From assembly GCF_014250515.1 (NCBI RefSeq), contig NZ_CP060202.1:2353001-2417000 (forward strand): a stretch of 64,000 bases of DNA, written 5' to 3'. This DNA comes from Hymenobacter sediminicola. GTDB taxonomy: Bacteria; Bacteroidota; Bacteroidia; Cytophagales; Hymenobacteraceae. A program made the translations under genes and the position numbers. Each line of letters begins with the position of its first letter. Positions within the stretch are counted from its first letter, which is position 1. Below are positions 42,473 to 51,926 of the stretch, one piece after another. The notes below the pieces were generated by a model, which ran no database searches, was not told the origin of the DNA, and saw only the letters and a list, made by a program, of their open reading frames with translations.

Positions 42473-43037
42473 ATGGCTGGCCAGTCAGCTGAAATGTCTC
42501 TACTCCTACCCATTGCTGGCCGTTATGGCGAAACAATTCGAATGTAGAGACCGGAAAAGTGGCTTCATAGCAGCGAGCAGCAAATTCCTGGCGTAGCGCG
42601 GGCACTTGGTCGGCCGGCAGGTCGCGGGTGGCCAAGGTCATATGGGGCGTGAAGGGGCGCGGCTCCTGCGGCACGGCCGGCAGGTACCGGGCGCAATGCG
42701 CTACCAGTGCTGCGTGAAACTGCCGGAGCGCCTCCGCCACTCGTACCTCCACAAACAGCGTGCGGCTCCCAAACCAGTTGAAGCCTTGCACCCCTACTTC
42801 AAACGGCGCCTGCAAAGCCGCAAAGTCACGAAGCACTACGCTGGCTTCGTCAGTGAAGGTATCCGGCTGGCGCATAGGTGGCAGCAGCGTGATATGCGGT
42901 GGCAGCCGGATGGCGTTGCGGCTGCCGGTGCGGTGGTGTAGCTCCTGCTTCATTTCCCACACCTGCTGCCGCACCGGCTCGGGAGGCAGCAGCGCCAGCA
43001 GGTACAAGGCGGCGGACTCTTTTGTATAGCTTCGCAT
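42471..43037 (-). CDS. 2'-5' RNA ligase/phosphodiesterase-like protein
   Basis: 188-residue cytoplasmic protein of the 2H (LigT/2'-5' RNA ligase) superfamily. Both catalytic HxTx motifs are present, His48 in PPHITL and His132 in TPHMTL, with the expected spacing of about 84 residues. Members open or form 2'-5' phosphodiester bonds or cyclic phosphates in RNA or nucleotides; the substrate here is unknown. The start at 43037 (MRSYTKES) was preferred over a frame start eight codons upstream. Confidence 0.87.
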   Translation of the reverse strand: MRSYTKESAALYLLALLPPEPVRQQVWEMKQELHHRTGSRNAIRLPPHITLLPPMRQPDTFTDEASVVLRDFAALQAPFEVGVQGFNWFGSRTLFVEVRVAEALRQFHAALVAHCARYLPAVPQEPRPFTPHMTLATRDLPADQVPALRQEFAARCYEATFPVSTFELFRHNGQQWVGVETFQLTGQP

Positions 43038-43073
43038 GTAGTTTGTAGCAACAGAATGCACAACACACGAAAA

Positions 43074-43550
43074 TTAATAGGCCCTATCCTCCTTGATACA
43101 CAAAAACCTTTCTCCTACTGAGTGGCCTTCGAAGTAAGCAACTTTGCCACGTATGAATGAAATACTAGTAGTGCTACTTAAGCCGACAATTGCATCCAGC
43201 GCCTCCTCAATAGGCATTGTCTGTTGATGATAATCCACTATGGGAGACATGATATAACACACCTTCAATTTATACTTAACTATTGCTTTCAGCACAAATT
43301 CAATGTCATGCTGTTTGCTTCCTTTGGGTAGCTGCTTGCAATACCGAATATCTAGCTCTCTCCCCAAACCATCCATACCAAGCATAGGGTTTATGTGACG
43401 GTGTCTTGCGCTGCGCTTTGCGGCTTTTTTGGACACTTCGCCTTGTGGCAGATAGTGTCTTCTAGCGGAAGAATGCCTTTCAGTGAAAGCAGCCACAAAA
43501 GCCTCCAACTGCTCCTGCATATACAAATGCGCTTGGTAGTCAGGGTCCAT
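43074..43550 (-). CDS. Unrecognised protein in AT-richer DNA
   Basis: 158 residues, cytoplasmic, starting MDPDYQAHLYMQEQLEAFVA. A basic central stretch (KKAAKRSARHRH) is followed by GRELDIRYCKQLPKGSKQHD and a C-terminal half with alpha/beta patterns (YKLKVCYIMSPIVDYHQQ, LSSTTSISFIRGKVAYFEGH). I do not recognise it. Its DNA is visibly less GC-rich than both neighbours and uses AT-ending codons freely, which suggests acquisition by transfer. It is on the same strand as its flanking genes, with 36 and 64 base gaps. Confidence 0.6.
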   Translation of the reverse strand: MDPDYQAHLYMQEQLEAFVAAFTERHSSARRHYLPQGEVSKKAAKRSARHRHINPMLGMDGLGRELDIRYCKQLPKGSKQHDIEFVLKAIVKYKLKVCYIMSPIVDYHQQTMPIEEALDAIVGLSSTTSISFIRGKVAYFEGHSVGERFLCIKEDRAY

Positions 43551-43614
43551 TCCGAAATTTCTTCAGGTACCTATAAGGGACAATTGGGCAGCCTAGTAAT
43601 CAGCAACACACCTT

Positions 43615-45015
43615 CTACAGCCCATACTTGCTCAGCAGATAAACCAATGCGGCCATACTGGCACCGCCTAGTTCCAACTCCCGGCGGTTGACTTTGTCGA
43701 AGGTGTCGGTGGCGGCGTGGTGAATGTCGAAGTAGCGCTGGGAGTCGCAGTCGAAGCCGATGAGGGCTTTGGCCTGGCCTTTCAGCGGGCCGATGTCAGT
43801 ACCGGCGTGGCCTGCATTGAACTCGGCGCTGCCATAGGGCTGGAGGAGCGGCTGCCAGCGCTGCACTTTCCGCACGGTAGCGGCGTCGGCCTCAATATTG
43901 AAACCCCGCGGCGTAAATCCGCCGCCGTCCGACTCCATAGCCGCCAAGTGCTTCTCATTGGTCGACTTAGCTACTTCAGCATATTTATTGCCGCCGCGCA
44001 CCCCGTTTTCCTCATTCATGAAGAGCACGGCGCGCACCGTACGCTCCGGCTTCAGGCCAGTGACTTTCAACAGGCGTAGCACTTCCATACTCTGTACGCA
44101 GCCAGTGCCGTCGTCGTGAGCACCCTGCGCCAAGTCCCAGGAGTCGAGGTGGCCTCCCACCGTAATAATTTCATCAGGATATTTGGAGCCGCGGATTTCA
44201 CCCACCACGTTATAGCTCTTCACATCGGGCAGCGTCTGGCAGGCCATTTCCAGCTCGAAGGTTAGGTCGGAGTCGGCTTTGAGCAACTGGCTGAGCTGGT
44301 CGGCCCCGTTGGTGCTGAGAGCAGCGGCCGGTACCTGCGCCACCCCATCCTCGTAGCGCATGGCACCCGTGTGCGGATAGTCGTCGTGGGCCAGCGAAAG
44401 GCTGCGCACCAATGCGCCGATGGCTCCACGCTTGGCAGCTTCGGACGCACCGCTGCGGCGCTGGTCGCCGGCCTCACCATAGGCACGGCCGGTTTCTACA
44501 TATGCAGGGTTCATTGGGCGGTTGAAGAACACAATCTTACCCTTCACTTTATCAGCGGGTAATGCAGCTAGCTCTGCCATGCTCTTCACCTCTACTACCT
44601 GGGCTTTCAGCTTGCCATTGGTGCCTACTGAGCCGCCCAGCGCGCACACGTTAAAGTCGATGCCCTTACCTTTTGCGCCCGTCGCGCGCGCCCTTTCCTT
44701 GGCTCCACGAACCCAATGTGGCACCATCACTTCCTGCAGATATACCCGGTCCAGGCCTATCTTCTCCATTTCCGTTTTGCCCCACTGCACCGCCTGTTCA
44801 GCCTGTGGCGAACCACTCAGGCGCCCACCAATGCGGGTGCACAGGTCACGCAGGTTGGCGTAGCTCTGTCCCCGCAACAGGGCCTCATCATAGAGCTTGC
44901 GGATGTTCAGCGAGTCGGTTTTGGAAGTGGTGGCAGCAGCAGACTGCGCCGTGGCAGACCCGGCCGCGGCCAGGAGCATACCGGCCAGGGCGAAGGGACG
45001 GAAGATGTTTCGCAT
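43615..45015 (-). CDS. Exported M28 family metallopeptidase
   Basis: 466-residue secreted zinc aminopeptidase or carboxypeptidase Q-like enzyme. A signal peptide (about 1-23, ending ATAQ) and a pro-region lead to a PA-type insert (about 130-240) and the M28 catalytic core: His289 in GGHLDSWD, Asp301 in AHDDGTG, and Glu pair in MNEENG, with later AGTDIGP and HHAATDTFDKV supplying further ligands. It should trim peptides outside the cytoplasm. No T9SS domain is visible. Confidence 0.92.
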   Translation of the reverse strand: MRNIFRPFALAGMLLAAAGSATAQSAAATTSKTDSLNIRKLYDEALLRGQSYANLRDLCTRIGGRLSGSPQAEQAVQWGKTEMEKIGLDRVYLQEVMVPHWVRGAKERARATGAKGKGIDFNVCALGGSVGTNGKLKAQVVEVKSMAELAALPADKVKGKIVFFNRPMNPAYVETGRAYGEAGDQRRSGASEAAKRGAIGALVRSLSLAHDDYPHTGAMRYEDGVAQVPAAALSTNGADQLSQLLKADSDLTFELEMACQTLPDVKSYNVVGEIRGSKYPDEIITVGGHLDSWDLAQGAHDDGTGCVQSMEVLRLLKVTGLKPERTVRAVLFMNEENGVRGGNKYAEVAKSTNEKHLAAMESDGGGFTPRGFNIEADAATVRKVQRWQPLLQPYGSAEFNAGHAGTDIGPLKGQAKALIGFDCDSQRYFDIHHAATDTFDKVNRRELELGGASMAALVYLLSKYGL

Positions 45016-45124
45016 GCGGAATAAAAGAAGCGTGAAAAGGCATTTGGGCGCTTTTCACAGGAATACGGATGGGTAAAGTAGCCGAAAAAGATGGCAGGTT
45101 GCAGCGCCTAGCCCCTGCCGCAGC

Positions 45125-45667
45125 CTAATACATCTGCGTTTCGACTGTTGCGGCCTGCGTAGAATCGCGCGGTATTTTCACTTTGAACAGGTAGCCGTAC
45201 TGCTCATCCGGGACGCTTGCTACCGGCCGGCGGGCACCCAGCGCTTCTACCGTTTCAAGAATAGTATTGGAGTGTCCCACTACCACTGCCACCCGCCCCC
45301 GGTGGTCGCGCCGGATCTGGCGGGCCAGAGCAGGTAGCTGCCGCGCGTCGTAGGTCTGGGGTGTCAGCTTCATTAGGTCAGCTAGGGGCTGCACCGTGGC
45401 GCGGGTACGGGCCGTATTGGTAGTAAAGATGACGCTGGGCCGGGCCTGCTCGAATATTTTCTCCCGCAACGCTACTGCCCGCTGCCGTCCGGCCGCCGTC
45501 AGGGGTGGGTCAGTCAGACCGGGGGTCAGGTCTTTTTCAGCGTGCCGCACTACATACACGATAGTTACGTAACGGTCGTGCTGCGGCGTAAGCAGGCCGC
45601 AGTTACTGCTCAGTAGCAGTACAAGCAGCGGCAGCAGAAAGTAGAGAGGGCGGCGCGGAAAACTCAT
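45125..45667 (-). CDS. Histidine phosphatase family protein
   Basis: 180 residues with an N-terminal signal or lipoprotein-like segment (MSFPRRPLYFLLPLLVLLLS..NCG; the lipobox is atypical). The phosphoglycerate-mutase fold is marked by VVRHAEKD (Arg41-His42, phospho-acceptor) and the second catalytic His in VVVGHSNTI. Exported members are phosphatases of uncertain substrate. Divergent from the ABC transporter genes, with a 163-base gap. Confidence 0.87.
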   Translation of the reverse strand: MSFPRRPLYFLLPLLVLLLSSNCGLLTPQHDRYVTIVYVVRHAEKDLTPGLTDPPLTAAGRQRAVALREKIFEQARPSVIFTTNTARTRATVQPLADLMKLTPQTYDARQLPALARQIRRDHRGRVAVVVGHSNTILETVEALGARRPVASVPDEQYGYLFKVKIPRDSTQAATVETQMY

Positions 45668-45830
45668 AGCGGGGTGCGGGAAGATGTAGATGGAAGGCTA
45701 CCCGGCGGCGGCAAAGCCCTGCAGGGTTGCTGGGGCGGGAAGCGGCTATTCAGCCCTAAATATCGGGTTTCCCTTCTACCTTACGCTGGCCAGCCGGATT
45801 TGCTCCTGCATCTGGCCCCAACCTGACTAT

Positions 45831-46850
45831 ATGGTGCCCCCCGTTACTCCTGCCATCCGCGCCCAGCACCTTAGCAAGCACTACGATGGCCACGCGGTGG
45901 TGCAGGACGTTTCGTTTGAGTTGGCTCCCGGCGAAACCTTGGTGCTACTGGGTCCCAGTGGCTGCGGCAAAACCACGCTGTTGCGCATGCTCAACCGCCT
46001 CGTGGAGCCCGACAGCGGCACGGTGGAAGTATTTGGGCAGGATGTGCGCCATTCGCGGCCCGAGCAACTGCGGCGGGGCATTGGCTACGTGATTCAACAG
46101 GTTGGGCTGCTACCGCACTATACGGTAGCCGAAAACGTGGGCGTGGTGCCCCGCCTGCTTGGCCATGAGCCGGCCGTAATAGCAACACGTACCGAGGAGC
46201 TACTCAGCCGGCTGCACCTGCCCCCGGCCCGATACGCTAATCAGTATCCGCACCAGCTTTCAGGCGGGCAGCAACAACGGGTGGGCCTGGCCCGCGCGCT
46301 GGTCGCCGACCCGCCGCTTATCCTGCTCGATGAGCCCTTCGGCGCCCTCGACCCGATTACACGGACCAGCATCCGACGTGAGTTTCGGGAACTGGAGGAG
46401 TTGCGGCGCAAAACCATGGTGCTGGTAACGCACGATGTGCAAGAAGCTTTCGAGTTGGCCGACCGGATTCTGCTGCTTGACGCCGGGCAGGTCCAGCAGT
46501 TGGGCACGCCCCATGAGTTGCTGTTCAGCCCAGTCAACGATTTTGTGCGCCGGTTCTTCGCAGCCGAGCAACTGGCGTTGCAGCTACGCACACTGCGCCT
46601 TACTGACCTGCTACCTTATTTAGTTCCTGGTTCAACAAATAGCTCACTATCAAACCGTAACATCATTCCAACTACAGTAACGATACAGGAAGCCATTGAG
46701 GCGCTGAGCAATGCATCTGAACTAACTATCCCGGCTGAGGAGCAGGTGATTTTCGTGCGGTCTGCCGATACCGTCTCGCCAATAAGCCTCACTATTTCGT
46801 CCCTGATGGGGGCTTTTGGCCAAGCCATTCAGCACCTGCGTCGCTCATGA
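45831..46850 (+). CDS. Glycine betaine/choline-type ABC transporter ATPase
   Basis: 339-residue ATP-binding subunit of an OpuC/ProV-type osmoprotectant importer. The ATG at 45831 starts the nucleotide-binding domain directly; the open frame runs further upstream but looks non-coding. Walker [10 protein letters not shown] is at 41-49, the signature LSGGQQQR and Walker [14 protein letters not shown] follow. The C-terminal 100 residues replace the usual CBS pair with a shorter, degenerate segment, so ionic-strength sensing may be reduced or different. The stop overlaps the permease ATG (ATGA). Confidence 0.92.
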   Translation: MVPPVTPAIRAQHLSKHYDGHAVVQDVSFELAPGETLVLLGPSGCGKTTLLRMLNRLVEPDSGTVEVFGQDVRHSRPEQLRRGIGYVIQQVGLLPHYTVAENVGVVPRLLGHEPAVIATRTEELLSRLHLPPARYANQYPHQLSGGQQQRVGLARALVADPPLILLDEPFGALDPITRTSIRREFRELEELRRKTMVLVTHDVQEAFELADRILLLDAGQVQQLGTPHELLFSPVNDFVRRFFAAEQLALQLRTLRLTDLLPYLVPGSTNSSLSNRNIIPTTVTIQEAIEALSNASELTIPAEEQVIFVRSADTVSPISLTISSLMGAFGQAIQHLRRS

Positions 46851-48418
46851 AACTCCTCTCTGACCTCTTCTCCTTCTGGCTGGCGCAGGCGGGAAAACTG
46901 GGCGAGCAAACGCTGCAGCACATTGGTCTAACGGCGGCGTCGCTGCTACTGGGTGTGCTGGTAGGAGTGCCACTAGGGCTCTGGCTTACGCGCCGGCCCC
47001 GGCTGGCACCGTGGGTGCTGGGCGCCGCTGGCATCCTCCAAACCATTCCTAGCATTGCGCTGCTGGGCTTCCTGATTCCACTTATGGGCATCGGCCACTG
47101 GCCCGCTATTCTGGCCCTGTTCCTGTATGCGCTGCTGCCCATCATCCGCAACACGGTAGCGGGTGTTCAGGGCGTGCCGGCTGCCGTGGTGGATGCGGCC
47201 CGCGGCCTGGGCCTCACCGATGGGCAACTGCTGCGCCGGGTAGAGCTGCCGCTGGCTCTGCCCGTGCTGTTTGCGGGCATCCGGACGGCAGCGGTTATCA
47301 ATGTGGGTGTGGCGACGCTGGCAGCCTATGTGGCGGCTGGTGGCCTGGGGGAGTTCATTTTTGGCGGCATTGCCCTCAACAACCCGGTCATGATTCTGGC
47401 GGGCGCTATTCCTGCGGCGGCGCTGGCACTGGCTTTCGATGCGGCGCTGGCCGGCGTGCAGCGCCTCTCAGTACGAAACTTGACGCGGGTGGGCCGCGCC
47501 CTGCTGCTGGCGCTGCCGCTGCTGGCGGGCCTCTACCTGCTGCCCAGAGCCACGGGCAAGCTGCTGGCCGGCTTCAGTCCGGAGTTTGTGGGGCGTGCCG
47601 ACGGACTGCCGGGGCTGCGCCTGGCGTATGGGTTGCGCCATCTGCCAAGTGTGGTGCTGGCTCCGGCCCTAGTGTACGAGGCGGCCCGCAATGCCAACGT
47701 CGATGTGATTGATGGCTACTCTACGGATGGACGCATCAAGGCCTACCAGCTGCAGGTGCTTCACGACGACCGGCGCGTTTTTCCGCCCTACTATGCCGCT
47801 CCGGTGGTGCGGCCGCAGCTGCTGGCAGCCCATCCGGAACTGCGCGCCGTGTTTGCGAAGCTCACCGGGCAGCTTTCCGACTCCGTAATGACGGACCTCA
47901 ACTACCGCGTCGATTATCTGCATCAGGAGCCGAAGGCAGTGGCCTTGCAGTTTCTGCGGCGGCGCGGGCTGTGGCAGGCACCCCGGCCGCTGGCCCCAGA
48001 TGCTGCCGTCGTGCGGCTGGGTTCCAAGATTTTTGCCGAACAATACATCCTGACCGAACTGTACGCGGCGCTTATCCGGGGCTATACTTCACTCGACGTC
48101 AGCACCAAAACCGGACTGGGCGGCACTACTATCTGCTTTGAAGCCCTGCGTACCGGCGCCATCGACATGTATCCGGAATACACCGGCACGGGCCTGCTGG
48201 TATTGCTGCAGCCGCCACCTGCCGTCGTCGACTCATTGGGTGGCAATGCCGACGCAGTGTTCCGGTATGTGCAGCTGGGTTTCCGGCGACGCTACGGGCT
48301 GGAATGGCTGGCGCCGCTGGGTTTCAACAACACGTATGCCCTGCTCATGCGCCGGCAGCAGGCCGCCACGCTGGGTATTGCGTCGATTTCTGATTTGGGG
48401 GCGTACCTGCAGCGGTAA
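46847..48418 (+). CDS. ABC permease fused to circularly permuted binding protein
   Basis: 523-residue fusion. Residues 1-235 form the permease (about six helices; GLGLTDGQLLRRVELPLALP is the ATPase-contact loop). Then comes a substrate-binding domain in swapped order: residues 243-385 match the second half of OpuCC/OsmX-type proteins (GYSTDGRI at 290-297, then FPPYYAAPVV, LTGQLSD, LNYRVD), and residues 389-523 match the first half (LGSKIFAEQYIL, GLGGTTICFEALRTG, YPEYTGTG at 442-449, FNNTYALLMRRQQA, ISDLG). Canonical proteins have the reverse order, so this is a circular permutation. It should import glycine betaine, choline or related compounds. Confidence 0.9.
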   Translation: MKLLSDLFSFWLAQAGKLGEQTLQHIGLTAASLLLGVLVGVPLGLWLTRRPRLAPWVLGAAGILQTIPSIALLGFLIPLMGIGHWPAILALFLYALLPIIRNTVAGVQGVPAAVVDAARGLGLTDGQLLRRVELPLALPVLFAGIRTAAVINVGVATLAAYVAAGGLGEFIFGGIALNNPVMILAGAIPAAALALAFDAALAGVQRLSVRNLTRVGRALLLALPLLAGLYLLPRATGKLLAGFSPEFVGRADGLPGLRLAYGLRHLPSVVLAPALVYEAARNANVDVIDGYSTDGRIKAYQLQVLHDDRRVFPPYYAAPVVRPQLLAAHPELRAVFAKLTGQLSDSVMTDLNYRVDYLHQEPKAVALQFLRRRGLWQAPRPLAPDAAVVRLGSKIFAEQYILTELYAALIRGYTSLDVSTKTGLGGTTICFEALRTGAIDMYPEYTGTGLLVLLQPPPAVVDSLGGNADAVFRYVQLGFRRRYGLEWLAPLGFNNTYALLMRRQQAATLGIASISDLGAYLQR

Positions 48419-48539
48419 GCTTCGGCCCGGCAACCAGCCGGAACCTATGTTTTCCGGTAGGTGGCCTTCTGTGGTCTACTTCATGTACTCTTCACGGCTG
48501 CGGCTCGTATGTTGCAGCACCATTTAAGCTACATGCTCC

Positions 48540-49220
48540 ATGCACGTCCTGATTGTTGAAGATGAGAAAAGCCTGCACGAAGAAATGCGGCAGTTTTTGA
48601 TTCAGTCCCAATACATCGTCGATTCCGCCTTTTCCTTCGCCGATGCGTCCGAAAAGGTCTTCGTGAACAGCTACGACTTTGTGCTGCTGGACCTGGGCCT
48701 GCCGGACGGCGACGGCCTGACCCTGCTCCGAGAAGCCCGCCAAAACGACCAGCAGGAAGCCTCATTTATCATTCTTACGGCCCGCGGCGACTTGGACGAC
48801 CGGATCAAAGGCCTCGACTTGGGCGCCGACGATTATCTACCCAAGCCCTTCTCGCTTCTGGAGCTGCAGAGCCGAATGCAGGCCATTACGCGCCGTAAGT
48901 TTGGGTTGAAGCGCCAGGAAGTTGCGTTTGGGCAGGGCTTCCAGATGGATGTCACGGGCCGCGTGCTGCGCCATGGCGAGCAGGAAGTGCCGCTCACCAA
49001 AAAGGAGTTTGACCTGCTCCACTACCTAGTGCTGCACAAAAACCGGGTTCTGACGCGCCTGCAGCTGGGGGAGCACCTCTGGGGCAACGTGCTAGAAGAC
49101 GACTCCGATTCCAACTACATTGATGTGCACATCAAGAACATCCGCAAGAAACTCACGCCCTTCGCCCCCGCCGATTTTTTGGAAACGGTGCGCGGTATCG
49201 GCTATCGGGTGGCGGAGTAA
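48540..49220 (+). CDS. OmpR/PhoB-family response regulator
   Basis: 226-residue DNA-binding response regulator. The receiver domain (1-120) has the acidic pair in VEDE, phospho-acceptor Asp51 in LLDLGLPDG, and the Thr/Lys switch residues (LTAR, PKPF). The winged-helix effector (about 130-226) shows EVPLTKKEFDLLHYLVLHKN and NYIDVHIKNIRKKL. It is paired with the histidine kinase 103 bases downstream. Targets are unknown; the adjacent transporter is a possible one, but that is conjecture. Confidence 0.95.
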   Translation: MHVLIVEDEKSLHEEMRQFLIQSQYIVDSAFSFADASEKVFVNSYDFVLLDLGLPDGDGLTLLREARQNDQQEASFIILTARGDLDDRIKGLDLGADDYLPKPFSLLELQSRMQAITRRKFGLKRQEVAFGQGFQMDVTGRVLRHGEQEVPLTKKEFDLLHYLVLHKNRVLTRLQLGEHLWGNVLEDDSDSNYIDVHIKNIRKKLTPFAPADFLETVRGIGYRVAE

Positions 49221-49323
49221 GCGGCCTTCATCTGCTACTGCCGCCCGTCCAGCAACACAGCCCTTTGTGGCCCCTCCAATTCTCGCTTAGTGAGCAAAGC
49301 AGCCCTCACTCCACCATCCGGCT

Positions 49324-50685
49324 ATGCGCTTAGAAGCGAAACTCGCCCTCTTTAATGCCCTCTCAAAGCTGCTGCTGGTGCTGCTGGGGGCACTGGTGAT
49401 TCCGCCGGTAGTGAGCCGGGTGGCCGTGTCGCACACCGACCAGCGCCTACATGAGAAGAAACAGGAAGTTCTGAGCCTCATTGCCCGCGACGGACTGGCC
49501 GCTTTTGTGCGGCAGGAGCAGGATGAGGCTTACGCTGACTACAATATTCTGAAGCAGGAATACATTACGCTCACTCCAGAACAGGGCCCGGCCGTGGCGC
49601 TGCCGGAGGAAAAGATTTTCGATGAGCAGCGGCAGGTGGATAAGCAAGTGGAAGACTTCCGGATTCTGAGCTACCGTTTCCTGGCCCAGGGCCGCCCCTA
49701 CCGGCTCGAAATCGGCTCGTCGCTGGCAACGGTGGAGCTGCTGGAAGATACGCTGCGGCGGCTGGCGCTGTGGGTGCTTATCATCGGGGCCCTGCTGACC
49801 ATTGCGACGGATGCCGCCTTTGCGCGCTTTCTGCTGCGGCCCTTGGGCGAATTGATTACACGCAAGCTCCGCAACGTGCGCCACCCTTCGGCTTTCCCGT
49901 TTGCCCCCATTCCCACCTCCACCACCGACTTCCGCCGCCTCGACGACAGCCTCAACGAAATGATGCGCCAGATTCAATCGGCTTTCGAAAAGGAGCGGGA
50001 GTTTATGAGCAATGTGTCGCACGAGTTGCTCACGCCAGTTAGTATTCTGCAGTCGAGGTTCGAGAACATGCTGCAGGACCCCGAGCTCAGCCATGCGCAC
50101 TCGCTCAAAATCGTGGATTCGCAGAAAACGCTGTACCGCCTCCGCAACACCGTCCGGACGCTGCTGCTCATTGCCAATATCGAAAACGAGCAGTACCTGC
50201 GTGAGGACACCGTATCTCTTTCGGCGGTGCTGGCCGAGGTAATCAACGAGCTGGACGACCGGCTGGCCCAGCGCGAATTGCACCTGCGCGTGCAGCTGGA
50301 GCCCGACTACGTGCTGACCCGCGGCAACCACACGCTCCTGTTTACGCTCCTGTTCAATCTGGTCAGCAACGCCATTAAGTACAACCGCTGGGGCGGCAAC
50401 ATCACCGTAACCGGCCAGCCCCTCCCCGGCCACGGCTACCGCCTGGCCGTAGCCGACACGGGCCCCGGTATTGCGCCCGAAAACCTGCCGCATCTTTTCG
50501 ACCGGTTCCGGCGGTTTCAGGCGGCCGGCGCGGCCGCCCCCGAAGGCTACGGCCTGGGCCTGCCCATTGCTCTCACCATTGCCACCTTCCACGAAGCCAC
50601 GCTTACGGCTACTTCAGAAGTAGGCAAAGGCACGACGTTCGTGCTGGAATTTGGCGTAGGCCAGCAGTCGGGGGCAACTATCTGA
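49324..50685 (+). CDS. Sensor histidine kinase
   Basis: 453-residue membrane kinase, partner of the regulator just upstream. Two membrane helices (about 13-35 and 150-172) enclose a periplasmic sensor of about 110 residues; a HAMP-like linker follows. The HisKA domain carries His233 in SNVSHELLTPVS, and the HATPase domain shows NLVSNAIKYN (N box), DTGPGIAPENLPHLFDRFRR (G1/F box) and GLGLPIAL (G2). The absence of a characteristic sensor motif leaves the signal unknown. Confidence 0.95.
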   Translation: MRLEAKLALFNALSKLLLVLLGALVIPPVVSRVAVSHTDQRLHEKKQEVLSLIARDGLAAFVRQEQDEAYADYNILKQEYITLTPEQGPAVALPEEKIFDEQRQVDKQVEDFRILSYRFLAQGRPYRLEIGSSLATVELLEDTLRRLALWVLIIGALLTIATDAAFARFLLRPLGELITRKLRNVRHPSAFPFAPIPTSTTDFRRLDDSLNEMMRQIQSAFEKEREFMSNVSHELLTPVSILQSRFENMLQDPELSHAHSLKIVDSQKTLYRLRNTVRTLLLIANIENEQYLREDTVSLSAVLAEVINELDDRLAQRELHLRVQLEPDYVLTRGNHTLLFTLLFNLVSNAIKYNRWGGNITVTGQPLPGHGYRLAVADTGPGIAPENLPHLFDRFRRFQAAGAAAPEGYGLGLPIALTIATFHEATLTATSEVGKGTTFVLEFGVGQQSGATI

Positions 50686-50757
50686 GGCCATATTCCTCAT
50701 ATAGTCTTCATGCAGAAGCAGGTAGCTTCGGGTTGCCACCTATTTTTCTGCCACCTT

Positions 50758-50977
50758 ATGAAAACGAGTTTCCTCTTGCTGCTGGGGCTGGCCGCCATAC
50801 TGCTGCTGGGCTGGCTCCTAACGCATAGGGCCCCAGCGCAACACACCGTTATTGCCCACGGCAACGTGCCCGTACTACACCGCACAACCGGGCGGGCCCT
50901 GCGGCGCGTCCGGCCGGGGCCATCAACTGCGCAGCACCCTCACCTATAAGCAAGGTAAGCCGCCTGACTTTTGCTAA
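50758..50977 (+). pseudogene. Possible remnant of a small exported-protein gene
   Basis: From the ATG at 50758 the frame gives MKTSFLLLLGLAAILLLGWL then THRAPAQHTVIAHGNVPVLH, a credible signal-anchored protein, but it soon turns into Arg/Pro-rich sequence and stops. A different frame from about 50899 to 50977 reads GRGHQLRSTLTYKQGKPPDF and looks protein-like. The picture is of a gene truncated by a deletion or frameshift. Family not assigned; evidence is by eye only. Confidence 0.3.
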
Positions 50978-51014
50978 GTCGGCTGCTGCTATCTGCGGGG
51001 AGACAGATAGGAGC

Positions 51015-51773
51015 TTATGGCTTACTAAAGCGCTGCCCGTTGAACTTCAGCGCCAGCCGGGGAGTCGCCTCCAGGCTCCGAAAGCCCCAGCGGGTTAACA
51101 ACCGGTAGGGTTCACTTTGAGGCTCATAATAGTAGAAGTCAAACTCGGTTACGTCGAGACGCAATAACTGCTGACGGGCATCGAACTCCATAGGCACGTC
51201 GCACAGGCTCAAGTAGGGACTTTGGTCGAAGGCGGGCGCGTCGAGTAGCAGGTAATTTCCCTTCAACTCCACCACGTACGCTATTCGCTGCATGCAGCGG
51301 CTGCTGCCCTGCTCGTCGGCCAGCAGCAGATAGAGCTTTCGGCCGGGGCTTTTCAGCTTATGGATTTCGTAAAATCCGGCTTCCAGCGCCGGTGCATAGG
51401 AAAACAGCTGCCCAGCCTGGTTTTTCCACTGCATCACAGGCACATTCACCTGCCCACGGGTGCCGCCCGAATGGTAGTTGAATAGATATACCCGAAACTG
51501 CGCGGCATCTTTCGAGTCAACGGACAAATACAGGCCCAGCTTCTTGGCCTCGGCAGCCGAAAGCTCGTGGAATAACAGGTAGAGGGCTACCTGCCGGGCC
51601 GTTTTGGCAATCAGCAAGCCGCCATCTTCCTCGCCCTTGCTGGAAACGAGAGCAATATTTTTCTTCAGCTCAGCCGCTGATGGGCTACCGCTGCCAGCTG
51701 GCTGCCCAAACCCGGCCACGCTGCCCGCCAGCAGACCGAGCACCAGTACACCGAAGCGCATTATCCTGTTCAT
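51015..51773 (-). CDS. Hypothetical exported protein, 252 aa
   Basis: The ATG at 51773 gives MNRIMRFGVLVLGLLAGSVA, a signal peptide; the frame extends to a TTG at 51782. The mature domain is alpha/beta with RQVALYLLFHELSAAEAKKL, a beta-rich centre (YLFNYHSGG, RKLYLLLADEQG) and a C-terminal DVTEFDFYYYEPQSEPYRLL. No known motif. In the same direction as surE, from which it is separated by surE's terminator. Confidence 0.7.
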   Translation of the reverse strand: MNRIMRFGVLVLGLLAGSVAGFGQPAGSGSPSAAELKKNIALVSSKGEEDGGLLIAKTARQVALYLLFHELSAAEAKKLGLYLSVDSKDAAQFRVYLFNYHSGGTRGQVNVPVMQWKNQAGQLFSYAPALEAGFYEIHKLKSPGRKLYLLLADEQGSSRCMQRIAYVVELKGNYLLLDAPAFDQSPYLSLCDVPMEFDARQQLLRLDVTEFDFYYYEPQSEPYRLLTRWGFRSLEATPRLALKFNGQRFSKP

Positions 51774-51866
51774 CATCACCAACAGACTGCTAATACCGAG
51801 CTATCCGGCGTGAAAGATAGCAGCCTGACGACAGCAACATACCATCTGGCTGGCTGAAAACCAACG

Positions 51867-51915
51867 AAAACGCCGCCCGCCACACCTTGCGTGGGTTAAG
51901 CGGGCGGCGTTTACT
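51867..51915 (-). terminator. Terminator after surE
   Basis: 13-bp GC-rich stem AAACGCCGCCCGC/GCGGGCGGCGTTT (minus strand) with a roughly 19-base loop. T-rich sequence lies on both sides; it follows the surE stop at 51927. Confidence 0.75.
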
Positions 51916-51926
51916 TTTCTCTTCCC

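Noticed and set aside
49447..50592. 381-codon minus-strand frame
   Set aside because: Antisense shadow of the histidine kinase, whose motifs are complete on the plus strand.
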